Below, in pieces: positions 42,307 through 52,150 of a stretch of 64,000 nucleotides of DNA. The notes under the pieces were generated by a model. That model did not search any database. It was not told the DNA's origin and was given only the letters and a program-made list of their open reading frames with translations. Within the stretch, counting starts at the first letter, position 1. Every line of letters starts with the position of its first letter. Position numbers and translations under genes: made by a program. The stretch is from positions 1 through 64,000 of the forward strand of contig NZ_FNQZ01000001.1 in assembly GCF_900107545.1 (NCBI RefSeq). Direction: 5' to 3'. The DNA comes from Pseudobutyrivibrio sp. ACV-2. GTDB taxonomy: Bacteria > Bacillota > Clostridia > Lachnospirales > Lachnospiraceae.

Positions 42307-43148
42307 TGAGAACAAAAGCACGAATAAAAACAATTTTATCTCATATATGTTTAGTATTACTATCGGTGGTTTGGTTGTTCCCTATATTTTGGGTAGTGCT
42401 GGCATCCTTTAGAAAAGAAAGAGGTTCCTATACCTCATATTTTTTCCCAAAGGCCTACACTGTAGAAAACTACAGAAGATTACTTTTTGAAACAGATCAG
42501 TTTCATTTCGCTAAATGGTTTGGAAATACATTTACAGTAGCAGTTTTTAGTTGTCTCATTTCAACTATATTTGTATTATCCGTATCATTTTGTATGAGCC
42601 GACTTAGATTTAAAATGAGAAAGCCATATATGAACATAGCAATGATTTTAGGAATGTTTCCTGGCTTTATGTCTATGATTGCTGTCTATTATATTTTAAA
42701 GGGAATCGGCATAACACAGTCATTGCTTGCACTTATTTTAGTTTATTCGGGAGCTTCTGGAGCAGGATTCTTTGTAGCAAAAGGATTTTTTGATACCATA
42801 CCTAAGTCAATGGAGGAAGCAGCAAGTATTGAGGGCGCCACAAAGATGCAAATCTTCACAAAGATTATTCTGCCTCTGTCAAAACCAATTGCGGTTACCA
42901 CGATACTTACTTCATTTATGGGACCATGGGTTGACTATATTTTTGCATCTGTAATAATGGGTGATAACTACGATAAATATACAGTTGCAATCGGTTTAGC
43001 AAAGATGCTTGAAAGAGAATTTATTTCTGAGTATTACACTCAATTCGCAGCAGGCTGTGTGCTTGTTTCAATACCTATTTCAATTCTATTTATGGCATTG
43101 CAAAAGTATTATGTGGAAGGAATAACCAGCGGAGCATCAAAGGGGTAA
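42306..43148 (+). CDS. MalG-like ABC permease
   Basis: This 280-aa protein has six membrane helices. The EAA loop reads EEAASIEGATKMQIFTKIILP and the C-terminus ends VEGITSGASKG, as in MalG/MdxG. It overlaps the MalF-like gene by one base and precedes the pullulanase by two bases, so translation is tightly coupled. Confidence 0.92.
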   Translation: MRTKARIKTILSHICLVLLSVVWLFPIFWVVLASFRKERGSYTSYFFPKAYTVENYRRLLFETDQFHFAKWFGNTFTVAVFSCLISTIFVLSVSFCMSRLRFKMRKPYMNIAMILGMFPGFMSMIAVYYILKGIGITQSLLALILVYSGASGAGFFVAKGFFDTIPKSMEEAASIEGATKMQIFTKIILPLSKPIAVTTILTSFMGPWVDYIFASVIMGDNYDKYTVAIGLAKMLEREFISEYYTQFAAGCVLVSIPISILFMALQKYYVEGITSGASKG

Positions 43149-43150
43149 TA

Positions 43151-45007
43151 ATGGGCATATATAAAGGAAAACTATCTGAAGATTTTAATGAAAAATATAA
43201 TTATGATGGGTCTCTAGGATTGGAGGTAAAAAGCGACAATCTAACTTTTAGAGTATGGGCTCCAGAAGCAGATAATGTTTGGCTTTTAGTATATGAGTCA
43301 GGAGATATTTTAGATACAACCAGCAAGACGAAGGTCCCAATGATATACGAGGGCAAAGGCGTATTCAAGGTAAATCTTAGCAAATGCTTTTTGGGCTGCT
43401 TCTATACATATCTTGTAAAAAGAAATAATGATATAACAGAGGCCTGTGATCCATACGCAACTGCAGTTGGAATAAATGGTGACCGTGCAGCTATCGTTGA
43501 TATGAAAAGCACAAATCCATCAGGCTGGAATGAAGATAAAAATCCTAATAGTGGCCTAAGTGCAAATGAAAGTATTATCTATGAAGCCCATGTGAGAGAT
43601 TTGACCATTTCAGATTCATCAAATGTAAAGCATAAAGGTCTGTTTAAGGGAGTAACCGAGACTGCAGAAGATAGCAGTGAGATTGGCTTGAACTACATTT
43701 CATCATTAGGCGTTACTCACATTCAGTTCTTACCAATATATGATTTTGGAAGCGTTGATGAGAAAAATCCATCCTTTAATTGGGGTTATGATCCTAAAAA
43801 TTATTTTGCTGTAGAGGGCTCTTATTCTACCAATCCTTACAATCCAAGCTCTAGAATAACAGAGCTAAAGGAAATGATTATGGCTTGCCATAAAAAGGGA
43901 CTTAGCGTAGTGATGGATGTGGTTTTAAATCACGTTTTTGACGCCAAGGATTTTAGCTTCAATAAAATTGTCCCAGGATATTTTTCAAGAATAGATGAGG
44001 ATGGAATATATAGTAACGGTTCATTTTGTGGAAATGATAATGCCTCTGAACGATACATGGTGAGTCGGTTTATAGTGGACAATATTTTATATTGGGCAAA
44101 GGAATATCATATCGATGGATTCAGATTTGATTTGGTGGGTCTGATAGATGTAGACACAATCAATCGAGTTGTAGCCACAGTGAAGGAATATAGATCTGAT
44201 ATTATCTTTCATGGTGAAGGCTGGGATATGCCTACCGTGATGACCGAGGAAAAACCACTTGCGATTCAGATGAATTCTGCTGAGACAAAAAACTTTGCTT
44301 ATTTTGACGACGTCATAAGAAACCTTTTACGTGGGGACAATTTTCATCCTCAGGAAAAAGGTTATTGCAACGGTGGAAAGGGAATGAAAAACCTTTTAAA
44401 AAGTTGCATCCTTGGAAAAAGATATTGGTCAGAAAATGCTAATCAGCTGATAAATTATGTGAGCTGTCATGATGATTTCACTTTGTATGACAAATTTAAA
44501 ACCGCATCAAAGGATGCATCCGATGACATATTAATGAAGCAGTGCATGTTGGCAGCAGGTATCTGTTTTATTTCAAAGGGAATACCACTTTTTTTGAATG
44601 GTGAAGAATTTGGAAGAAGCAAGTTAAACGAGGATGGTACACTTAATTCAAATTCATACAAATCAAGTGACTATGTAAATGCAATAGATTGGAATGTTCT
44701 TAAGGATAATAAAAAACAGGAAATGATCCAATATTATAAGGAGCTTATTGCATTTAAGAAAAAAGCTGTAAATCTTCATTATGAAAGATTTAAGGATGGT
44801 ATAGATGATGAGAGTTTAATGGTATTATGTAGCTTAGAAGGGGAAAGGATAATTATTCTTATGAATCCAGAAGAAAAGGAAGTATGCTATGACCTTCCGG
44901 AAAATAAGTATAGTACCATACTTTCCTCAAGTAATATGGTAAGACAAAACTATGAGACTCAAGTTGTTGTCCCACCAGTAACATTTATGATTTTAAAGAA
45001 GAAATAG
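43151..45007 (+). CDS. pulA: Type I pullulanase (GH13), intracellular
   Basis: This 618-aa protein has no signal peptide. An N-terminal CBM48-like domain (LTFRVWAPEADNVWLLVYE) precedes a GH13 barrel. The pullulanase signature appears as YNWGYDP-type FNWGYDPKNYF. The catalytic set is Asp327 (GFRFDLVG), Glu356 (HGEGWD) and Asp441 (SCHDD). It cleaves alpha-1,6 branches of imported oligosaccharides. Two bases separate it from the permease and three from the regulator gene, so it belongs to the same transcript. Confidence 0.92.
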   Translation: MGIYKGKLSEDFNEKYNYDGSLGLEVKSDNLTFRVWAPEADNVWLLVYESGDILDTTSKTKVPMIYEGKGVFKVNLSKCFLGCFYTYLVKRNNDITEACDPYATAVGINGDRAAIVDMKSTNPSGWNEDKNPNSGLSANESIIYEAHVRDLTISDSSNVKHKGLFKGVTETAEDSSEIGLNYISSLGVTHIQFLPIYDFGSVDEKNPSFNWGYDPKNYFAVEGSYSTNPYNPSSRITELKEMIMACHKKGLSVVMDVVLNHVFDAKDFSFNKIVPGYFSRIDEDGIYSNGSFCGNDNASERYMVSRFIVDNILYWAKEYHIDGFRFDLVGLIDVDTINRVVATVKEYRSDIIFHGEGWDMPTVMTEEKPLAIQMNSAETKNFAYFDDVIRNLLRGDNFHPQEKGYCNGGKGMKNLLKSCILGKRYWSENANQLINYVSCHDDFTLYDKFKTASKDASDDILMKQCMLAAGICFISKGIPLFLNGEEFGRSKLNEDGTLNSNSYKSSDYVNAIDWNVLKDNKKQEMIQYYKELIAFKKKAVNLHYERFKDGIDDESLMVLCSLEGERIIILMNPEEKEVCYDLPENKYSTILSSSNMVRQNYETQVVVPPVTFMILKKK

Positions 45008-45010
45008 TTT

Positions 45011-46585
45011 ATGGAATTATTAAAACTTGTAATAGTTGATGATGAACCTATTATTTTAGCAGGCCTCAGTCAAACATTTGACTGGGAGTCTGTAGGTTTT
45101 TCTGTGATTGGCACTGCAATGTCTGGTCGTGAGGCATTATCTATTATTGAAAAAGAGCACGTAGATATTGTACTTACAGATATTTGCATGAAAAATATGG
45201 ATGGAATAGAGCTGATGGAAAAAGCTGCTCTAGTCAGTCCAGACACTAAATTTGTAGTGCTTAGTGCTTATAAGGATTTCGAATATGCCAAAGCTGCCTG
45301 TGATAAGGGGGCTTTGGCTTATATTGTTAAGCCGGTAAATGATGAGATGCTTATAACTATGGAAAAGATAGCGCAAACTATTATTTCCGAAAAAAAGAAG
45401 GATAAAGTGATAGAGGCCTGGGAAAAGATTTTTATAGAAAATCAGGGCAGCTATATTACATATATGATTGGTCGCCTGATAGATGGTGGTCTTTCAAAAG
45501 AGCAGTTTATTTATGGCTGCAAGGATATTCTTTCTGATTCCGCTGACAGTCATTATTATGCAGCGATTATTGCGGATGTGGATGTTATATACATGATAAG
45601 CGAATACGATAATTTCGACAGGAAGCGTTTTGCACTGTTTTCATATCTGGAAAATGAATTGTCTAAAGAGTACAAGGTCTGGACCAAGAAAAACATTGAT
45701 GGGAGCAGTATTTTTATAGTTGATTTAGGGGATAGTAGCAAGTCCTATAAATGTAAGCTGATATTAAATAACGCTAAAATTGAGTTAGGCTTTGATACTA
45801 TTTCAGCAGTCACTGATGGCTACTATGGTTTAGACGGGATGATTACTGCTGTAGATTCTGCCAAAAAACTCTATGACTTCGCCTGTGAAGTGGATGCTGA
45901 CATGGAGGATTGTGAGATAGAAGATAATACAGCCAGCTATCCATACGAGGTTGAAGCGGGAATTATCCATGCTATTAGAAAAAATGATGAGGAGGAATTC
46001 AAAGAGAAGCTTATCGTCTTCTTGGACTCCTTTGTGTCAGAAGAGTCAGTTGACTTAGCCTTTGTTCATCACCTTGTGGTAAATACTGAAATATTCCTTA
46101 GAGAGAGCTATGGAATGGACAAGGATTTGTATAAAAGAATCCGTGGAATGTACGAAGCTTTATTTAATTATCCCACACACAAGATTGTTAGAATGTATTA
46201 TGACTTAGGGCTTTATGCTATTTCAAAACGCAAGAGAATGGCCATGGGAGATGAGAATCATCGCACCAATGAATACGTGTATAGTGCCTGCAAATATATC
46301 GAGGCTCATCTGGAAGATGATTTAACCATAGGAAAGGTGGCAGAAGAAGTTCACTTAAATCCTGTGTATTTTGGAAGGATATTCAAGGCTGTGACCAATT
46401 GTTCATTTAAGCAATATGTTTTAAATCAAAAGGTGGAAGTAGCCAAGGGACTATTAGTGACTACCGATTTAAGTATATCCGAAATAGGAAGACGACTTGG
46501 TATAGCAAATGCTTCCTATTTTACAAAAATTTTCAGAGAAGCAACTGGGAAAATACCTAGTGATTATAGAGTAGATTCAAAATAA
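45011..46585 (+). CDS. YesN-like AraC-type response regulator
   Basis: This is a 524-aa protein. The receiver domain (LVIVDDEPI, Asp57 in DIVLTDIC, Lys in YIVKPVN) is followed by a long middle region and a C-terminal AraC DNA-binding domain (DDLTIGKVAEEVHLNPVYFG, FKQYVLNQKVEVAK, ISEIGRRLGIANASYF). It probably activates the maltodextrin operon in which it is embedded. It is transcribed with the sensor kinase one base downstream. Confidence 0.92.
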   Translation: MELLKLVIVDDEPIILAGLSQTFDWESVGFSVIGTAMSGREALSIIEKEHVDIVLTDICMKNMDGIELMEKAALVSPDTKFVVLSAYKDFEYAKAACDKGALAYIVKPVNDEMLITMEKIAQTIISEKKKDKVIEAWEKIFIENQGSYITYMIGRLIDGGLSKEQFIYGCKDILSDSADSHYYAAIIADVDVIYMISEYDNFDRKRFALFSYLENELSKEYKVWTKKNIDGSSIFIVDLGDSSKSYKCKLILNNAKIELGFDTISAVTDGYYGLDGMITAVDSAKKLYDFACEVDADMEDCEIEDNTASYPYEVEAGIIHAIRKNDEEEFKEKLIVFLDSFVSEESVDLAFVHHLVVNTEIFLRESYGMDKDLYKRIRGMYEALFNYPTHKIVRMYYDLGLYAISKRKRMAMGDENHRTNEYVYSACKYIEAHLEDDLTIGKVAEEVHLNPVYFGRIFKAVTNCSFKQYVLNQKVEVAKGLLVTTDLSISEIGRRLGIANASYFTKIFREATGKIPSDYRVDSK

Positions 46586-46586
46586 T

Positions 46587-48329
46587 ATGACAAAGAAAAT
46601 ATATGGTATAAGAAACAAAATATTGATTTTTGCAATGGCACTAATCCTAGGACTATCTTTATCTTTTTTGCTTGTAATGGTTAGTTTTATCCATGAGGAG
46701 AGAACGGCCATCATAGATATTGGTATGAATACCTCAAGCCAGATGGTGGATAGTATGGATGAATTGTTTTCTGATATAAAGGAAGATACTGACGGGATTA
46801 TTGTTGACTCCTTTGTTCAGAAATGCATATTAAACACCAATCTAAATGTAAAGGAAGAAGAAAATTTACTTCATAATCTTTTGACCTATACAGAGGATTT
46901 ACAAGCATCCACATACTATATAAAAAATACAGGAGAAATATATTCATATTCTGGAGGAAATATTAATACCAAAAATCAATATGTTGATACCTTGCTAAAT
47001 ACCGATTATGCAAAGCTCCATTTATTCTGGCAGAACGCTTCCGACATATACAAAGACAAGAGTGTTGATTCTGTTGGAATGTATGCCATTAGAAATATTC
47101 GAAGTATAGATACTTTAATAGACCCAGATCGTATTTTAATTGAAATACAGCCTGATAAAATTTCACAGGTGCTTCAGGTAAACAGCGATGAGCGCTTCAA
47201 TTATTTCATAGTAGGGCCAGATAAAAAAATATATGCAAAAAAATGTTTTCATGAAATAGATGATGAAACCCTCATAAAAATCCAGAAGGCAGTATCAGAT
47301 CAAAACATGGTAAAGCTTCCTGAAGGCTATGTATTTACCAGCTATCACAAGGATAGCGATATGTATTTTGTTTCCTATATCAGTGATGCTGAGATGTACC
47401 AGTCTGTAAAAAGTGCTTTGGGATGGATGTTTATATTTATGGGTGCGGCTATTGTTTTTGCAATAGTTTTTGGTTTTACAGCATCACAAAAATTATCTGA
47501 GCCTGTACAGATGATTTCAAAGGAGATGCAGGATTTTTCGGAGAATTCTCTTTCAAAGGAAATGCATATTAAAACTAATACTGAGCTGGATGAAATCGGT
47601 AAATCCTATAATACCATGCTGCACAAAATAAAGGATTTAATGAATCAGGTTCAGGATAAGGAAAAAGAAGCCAGAGACTTAGAGATGGAGTCACTGATGT
47701 ATCAGATTCATCCTCATTTCCTATACAACACCTTAGAAAACATATATATGCTGGCCAGAATTAACAAGCAGGAAAATATAATGCTTATGGTAGATTCCTT
47801 GTCTAAGCTGCTTCGCATTACCCTTTCAAATGGGCATAAGATTATATCTCTTGAGGATGAATTGACTCACGTTAAATCCTATTTGGACATCCAAAAATAT
47901 AGAAATAACAATCTGTTCGAGTATGAAATCATATGTCAGGATAATCTCAATAACAAAAAGGTGCCTAAATTATTCTTGCAGCCAATAGTAGAAAACTGCA
48001 TAAAACATGGATTTAGCCAGATTGATTCCGGTGGACTGATAAAAATAGAGGTCAAGAGTGAATACGAAAATGGAGATGAAAAGCTGATTTTTATTGTAAG
48101 GGACAATGGAAAGGGAATGGATGAAAAAGATATTACCATCCTAAATGAAAATATTAAAAACCAAAATCTGGCACAACCATCTGTAAAAGAGGGTGGCTAT
48201 GGAATTATAAATGTGGCAAGACGCCTACAGCTTATGTGTAAAAAAGTCAGTATGCACTACAGCAGCATAGTGGGAATGGATTGTACCATTGAAATTGTAA
48301 TGGGCGAGGATTATATGGATGAAGAATAA
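46587..48329 (+). CDS. YesM-like sensor histidine kinase
   Basis: This 580-aa protein has two membrane helices (about 12-35 and 278-300) enclosing an extracellular sensor domain. A HAMP linker, the His_kinase motif QIHPHFLYNTLENI (His377) and a GHKL ATPase with VENCIKHGF and DNGKGM follow. It is the partner of the AraC-type regulator. Its last 11 bases overlap the start of a binding-protein gene, which suggests that protein presents the sugar to the sensor. Confidence 0.92.
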   Translation: MTKKIYGIRNKILIFAMALILGLSLSFLLVMVSFIHEERTAIIDIGMNTSSQMVDSMDELFSDIKEDTDGIIVDSFVQKCILNTNLNVKEEENLLHNLLTYTEDLQASTYYIKNTGEIYSYSGGNINTKNQYVDTLLNTDYAKLHLFWQNASDIYKDKSVDSVGMYAIRNIRSIDTLIDPDRILIEIQPDKISQVLQVNSDERFNYFIVGPDKKIYAKKCFHEIDDETLIKIQKAVSDQNMVKLPEGYVFTSYHKDSDMYFVSYISDAEMYQSVKSALGWMFIFMGAAIVFAIVFGFTASQKLSEPVQMISKEMQDFSENSLSKEMHIKTNTELDEIGKSYNTMLHKIKDLMNQVQDKEKEARDLEMESLMYQIHPHFLYNTLENIYMLARINKQENIMLMVDSLSKLLRITLSNGHKIISLEDELTHVKSYLDIQKYRNNNLFEYEIICQDNLNNKKVPKLFLQPIVENCIKHGFSQIDSGGLIKIEVKSEYENGDEKLIFIVRDNGKGMDEKDITILNENIKNQNLAQPSVKEGGYGIINVARRLQLMCKKVSMHYSSIVGMDCTIEIVMGEDYMDEE

Positions 48330-49485
48330 AATCTTTTCTATTAAGTTAAAAATGGCTATTTGCCTAATGGTGATAGGGGTCAGCTTTTATGGATGTGGTG
48401 TTAATGAAAAAAGTGCCCCTGAATCACAAGGTGCGGACACTGAGGAAGAGATTGTAATAACAATTCTTTTAAGAAGCGAACCGGATGGAATTAACAGTAC
48501 GTATTCCGACTTAATTACTGAGTTTAACCAAAAATATGAAGGAAAATATAAGGTGGATGTCACTCTTATCAGTGAGACTGAAGAGGGATATCGTACTAGA
48601 CTGCAGGAGTTAAATGCTATCGATGATCTTCCAGCCATAATTACAGATGCTGCCTTTGGCTCAAATTTTTTGGCGTTGATGGAGGAGAATGGCAGATACT
48701 ATGACCTATATCCATTAAATGATGGAATGTATTCTTCGGCAGGGATGTTTTACAATGCCGACATTTTTAAAAAGTGTGGTATTGATGGTTATCCTAAGAC
48801 TTGGGATGAATTTCTAGAAGATTGTGAAATTATAAAATCAGCAGGATATACACCCATATCTCTACATGGTGGTGGGGATTATTGGTCTGCCCTTCTTATT
48901 GGTACTGCCTATATGTGCAGTGAAGATACTGGCATGGACTTTCTAAAGGAAACTCTACCCAAAAGCTATGATAATGAATCTTTTAGAAAAATGCTCAGCT
49001 TCGTAAATACGATTTATGACTATACCTTTAGCGATGCACTTAGTATCAGTCATGATGAATCTTTATCAAGATTTATTTCTGGTGAAACAGCCATGATACC
49101 AGGAGGATATTGGATGGTTCCACAGATAGAAGGCGCTTTTTTTGAACAGGGATTTTCTACTTTTAGTGGTGGGATAATGCTTGTAGATAAACGAATGTCA
49201 GCATGGGGAATCGTAAATCAAGATGATAAAAAAGTCCTTGAAGGGGCCAAGCTTTTTATGGATTACAGAAGCACCAAAACATCTCAACAGGAAAAATCAC
49301 ACAGTGATATTGGCATGAAATATATTGCTGAATATGAATCCCATGCAAATGAGTTTCCTAATTATCAGCTGCAGTGGCAGGATAAAGTAATCAAAGAAGA
49401 TTTTGATGTGTTGTTTCCAAAACTTATTAAACATGATATAACGGTAGATGATTTTATCGACGAGTTATCTATAGCAAATAATTAG
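48319..49485 (+). CDS. Second solute-binding lipoprotein, likely sensor partner
   Basis: This 388-aa protein starts inside the kinase gene (11-bp overlap). It has a lipobox FYGCG (Cys26) and a family 1 binding fold: ITILLRSEPDGINSTYSDLI, MFYNADIFKKCGIDGYPKTW and ETAMIPGGYWMVPQIEG. No permease follows. Translational coupling to the kinase and lack of transport genes favour a role as an accessory sugar sensor (three-component system), although it may also feed the upstream permeases. Confidence 0.85.
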   Translation: MKNKIFSIKLKMAICLMVIGVSFYGCGVNEKSAPESQGADTEEEIVITILLRSEPDGINSTYSDLITEFNQKYEGKYKVDVTLISETEEGYRTRLQELNAIDDLPAIITDAAFGSNFLALMEENGRYYDLYPLNDGMYSSAGMFYNADIFKKCGIDGYPKTWDEFLEDCEIIKSAGYTPISLHGGGDYWSALLIGTAYMCSEDTGMDFLKETLPKSYDNESFRKMLSFVNTIYDYTFSDALSISHDESLSRFISGETAMIPGGYWMVPQIEGAFFEQGFSTFSGGIMLVDKRMSAWGIVNQDDKKVLEGAKLFMDYRSTKTSQQEKSHSDIGMKYIAEYESHANEFPNYQLQWQDKVIKEDFDVLFPKLIKHDITVDDFIDELSIANN

Positions 49486-49613
49486 CAGAGTTTGATAAAG
49501 CATTTTTATTAAAAGGAAAAGCTAAAAGCGTCCTGGTTAGTTTTTTGGTTTGGAGTAATTTATTTTATGAACAAAAGTCAAGCACGCAAAATTTTTGGAT
49601 TCGATGGGACTGA
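49486..49613 (+). pseudogene. Relic resembling the end of the GNAT gene
   Basis: The stretch at 49487-49505 is identical over 19 bases to 37686-37704 in the GNAT gene. The reading frame (EFDKAFLLKGKAK) parallels EFDKAFPPKEKLK, then diverges and stops at TGA 49611. There is no start codon or ribosome site. Confidence 0.5.
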
Positions 49614-49620
49614 ATAATTT

Positions 49621-50136
49621 TTATTTTACAGTTTGTTTTCTCCAATCTACAGCGCCGCATCTGGCACATCCGTAATTACGATAATTTTTTGTAAAACGAC
49701 TATCGCGTTTACGATAAATGGTGGCACCACAGTTGCCGCAAGTGAATATGTATTTGATGGTCATGGAGTTGATGGACTTATAGTCCTCAACTCCTTTTTC
49801 AGTACCAGATGTGACTCGCTTGATGTTGTAGCCGTAAACCTGATTCATGACCTCGGCATAATGTTTCCACTGCCCAGTGTGCCTCATGCAACCCTTGCAG
49901 GTGTGAAGAATCTCATGGATAATTGTTTCCTTGCAGGCTTTCTCAGAGATTCTGTCATCGGTCAAAAGCTTATCTGCTATCTGAATTTCAAAAGTTTTAT
50001 CTGGGTTCTGTTTACAAAGTCCCCAGCGAGTTTTTGCTCTGTTATTTATTGTCCATGATGTAATGACCCCAGGCTTGATGCCAATCCTGGTCACCTCTGC
50101 CATGGATTCTGTAATTAATCTTTCTAAGTCTTTCAT
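49621..50136 (-). CDS. SprT-like zinc metallopeptidase family protein
   Basis: The start chosen is the ATG at 50136 (MKDLERLITES). The longer frame to 50211 adds only a hydrophobic leader uncommon in the family. The 171-aa protein has the SprT motif H74-E75-I-L-H78, an RWGLCKQ segment and a C-terminal zinc ribbon (FTCGNCGA, YGCARCGA). SprT/Spartan-like proteins are linked to DNA-protein crosslink repair in eukaryotes; bacterial roles are less clear. It converges on the maltodextrin operon. Confidence 0.82.
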   Translation of the reverse strand: MKDLERLITESMAEVTRIGIKPGVITSWTINNRAKTRWGLCKQNPDKTFEIQIADKLLTDDRISEKACKETIIHEILHTCKGCMRHTGQWKHYAEVMNQVYGYNIKRVTSGTEKGVEDYKSINSMTIKYIFTCGNCGATIYRKRDSRFTKNYRNYGCARCGAVDWRKQTVK

Positions 50137-50212
50137 AAAGATTATTTCCAAAAATATAATGAAAATGAAAAGTGTAAAAGTTTTAGTAATTAATAGTAAA
50201 AGTGGTGACACT

Positions 50213-50680
50213 TTATAATGTATTTGCTCTATCTGCGATATTCTTTTGGAAATTGATAACGTCGTGATTGTATGCCATATCCATGTAAAGTGACTTAATC
50301 ATGAAATCTGCTGACGCTTTGTTCACTGCGATTGGAATATCATAAACCTGTGCGATTCTGGTAAGAGCCTTTACGTCTGGATCGTGTGGCTGCGCGGTGA
50401 GAGGATCTGAGAAGAATATAATCATATCGATTCTACCTTCAACAACCTTGGCACCAATTTGCTGATCACCACCTAAAGGGCCTGAGTTGTAGCCTCTGAC
50501 AGGAAGGCCTGTTTTATCAGAAATCATTTTTGCTGTAGTACCTGTACCACATAAGAAATGATTCTTAAGAACTTCTTTATTGTCTTCACACCACTGAATA
50601 AGAAGTGGTTTTTTCCCATCGTGAGCAATAAGAGCGATAGTCTTTTGCTTGTTTATAGTAAGTGTTATTTTGTCTTCCAT
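50213..50680 (-). CDS. mgsA: Methylglyoxal synthase
   Basis: The start chosen is ATG 50680, 5 nt after GGAGG. The 155-aa enzyme carries all family hallmarks: LIAHDGKK (His20, Asp21), [19 protein letters not shown] with catalytic Asp72, and [15 protein letters not shown] with His99. It converts dihydroxyacetone phosphate to methylglyoxal and phosphate, bypassing lower glycolysis when phosphate is short. 50681-50954 holds a doubtful membrane ORF only. Confidence 0.95.
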   Translation of the reverse strand: MEDKITLTINKQKTIALIAHDGKKPLLIQWCEDNKEVLKNHFLCGTGTTAKMISDKTGLPVRGYNSGPLGGDQQIGAKVVEGRIDMIIFFSDPLTAQPHDPDVKALTRIAQVYDIPIAVNKASADFMIKSLYMDMAYNHDVINFQKNIADRANTL

Positions 50681-50954
50681 AAAAACCTCCAATTTCTTTT
50701 TGCTAGTGATATTTTATAAGCTGAAATGGAAAATCACAAGAATAAAAGTGGTGATTTTTAAAATATTTTCAGATTATACAGATAAATATGTAGTAACACT
50801 AAAAGATGAGGAGTCAAAGGAAAAGTTTACCATATTAATAATGTGGCTGATTACATTGTGGTCAGTGGCATTGCATTACATTTATATTAGTGTTATAACT
50901 GTATTAATGAAACTAGAACACTTATAGGGAGATGTTCTTGGAAAGGATGATGTT

Positions 50955-52148
50955 ATGAAAGCGAAAATAGTACTACCTATTGTTATAGCAGCTATAGCTG
51001 TGGCTGGAGTAGCCGTATATAAGTCTGGAATTTTGGAAAAGGTGGGGGCAACCACATCAGATTCATCAGAGGTATATGTTATGCCTCTATCAGAAATAAT
51101 GGGAGCAAACAGTTCCTATTCTACGAATGTCTTTATGGGTGTTGTAGAGGGTCAGGAGTCTACAAGTCTAACCAAAAGCTCAGAGCGTGAACTGGATAAG
51201 GTTTTTGTATCAGAAGGAGATGTGGTAAGTGTCGGTACACCGCTATTTTCCTATAAATCTGATAAGCTTACTGCAGAAAATACACAGTACGCATTTGATA
51301 TCGAAAGATCTAATCTTCAAATACAAGAGTACACAGATAATATTGCCAAAAATCAGGCGGCTCTTGATAAAATAAAGACTGACACTGAAGAAGATAAGAA
51401 TAATAGGGAGCGTCTTAATAATGAAATAAATGGTTGGACTACAGATATTGCTATTGCCCAAAACAATATAGCTCAGACCGAAGCCAAAATAGAAGAGAAT
51501 AATAAAAAAATAAACAATTCTACAGTCTCATCAACCGTTGCTGGAACTATCACAAAGGTTGCGGATGATACAAACCCATATACGACTGATGGAACATTTA
51601 TTACCATTCTTGCTTCAAAAGAAATGAGAGTAAAAGGCCAGATAAATGAGCAAAATGTGTGGGCTATTAATGTGGATGAGCCTGTGACTTTACGATCACG
51701 TGTAGATAAATCGCAAACCTGGCATGGAACTATTTCTAAAATAGATACTGAGTCTAAGCAGGAAGAAAATAACAATTCCTATGACGGTAGTTCATCGGAA
51801 GGCAGCTCTACCAAATACCCATTTTATGTAACCTTGGATGACAGCGAAGGACTTATGATGGGACAGCATTTATACATAGAGCTAGGTCAGACTGATGCTG
51901 CTGAAATGGATTTTTCTGATGGAACCTATATCTATGACTACTACATTTCTTATGACGAGGATGGCAATCCTTTTGTATGGGCATCAAATGGTGGAAAGCT
52001 TGCAAAACAGTCTATTGAGCTAGGGGATTATTATGAGGATCAAATGGTTTATGCTGTTTCAGGAATTGATAAGGATACTCAGATTGCATACCCTATGGAG
52101 GACTTCACTGAAGGAATGAAGACTGTGAGTGGCACAGAGGGAGAGTAG
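50955..52148 (+). CDS. MacA-like efflux adaptor 1
   Basis: This 397-aa protein has an N-terminal membrane helix (VLPIVIAAIAVAGVAVY), a lipoyl/barrel-sandwich segment (VFVSEGDVVSVGTPLF), a coiled-coil hairpin around residues 100-180 and a second half-lipoyl segment (STVAGTITKVADD). It links a MacB-type permease to outside partners. The ABC ATPase gene begins two bases later. A second, longer adaptor gene lies two genes on. Confidence 0.85.
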   Translation: MKAKIVLPIVIAAIAVAGVAVYKSGILEKVGATTSDSSEVYVMPLSEIMGANSSYSTNVFMGVVEGQESTSLTKSSERELDKVFVSEGDVVSVGTPLFSYKSDKLTAENTQYAFDIERSNLQIQEYTDNIAKNQAALDKIKTDTEEDKNNRERLNNEINGWTTDIAIAQNNIAQTEAKIEENNKKINNSTVSSTVAGTITKVADDTNPYTTDGTFITILASKEMRVKGQINEQNVWAINVDEPVTLRSRVDKSQTWHGTISKIDTESKQEENNNSYDGSSSEGSSTKYPFYVTLDDSEGLMMGQHLYIELGQTDAAEMDFSDGTYIYDYYISYDEDGNPFVWASNGGKLAKQSIELGDYYEDQMVYAVSGIDKDTQIAYPMEDFTEGMKTVSGTEGE

Positions 52149-52150
52149 CT

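Noticed and set aside
50649-50927. 92-codon ORF with two hydrophobic stretches between mgsA and the exporter operon
   Set aside because: The start lies inside the reverse-strand mgsA gene, and internal GTG starts have no ribosome site. AT-rich DNA readily encodes such stretches.
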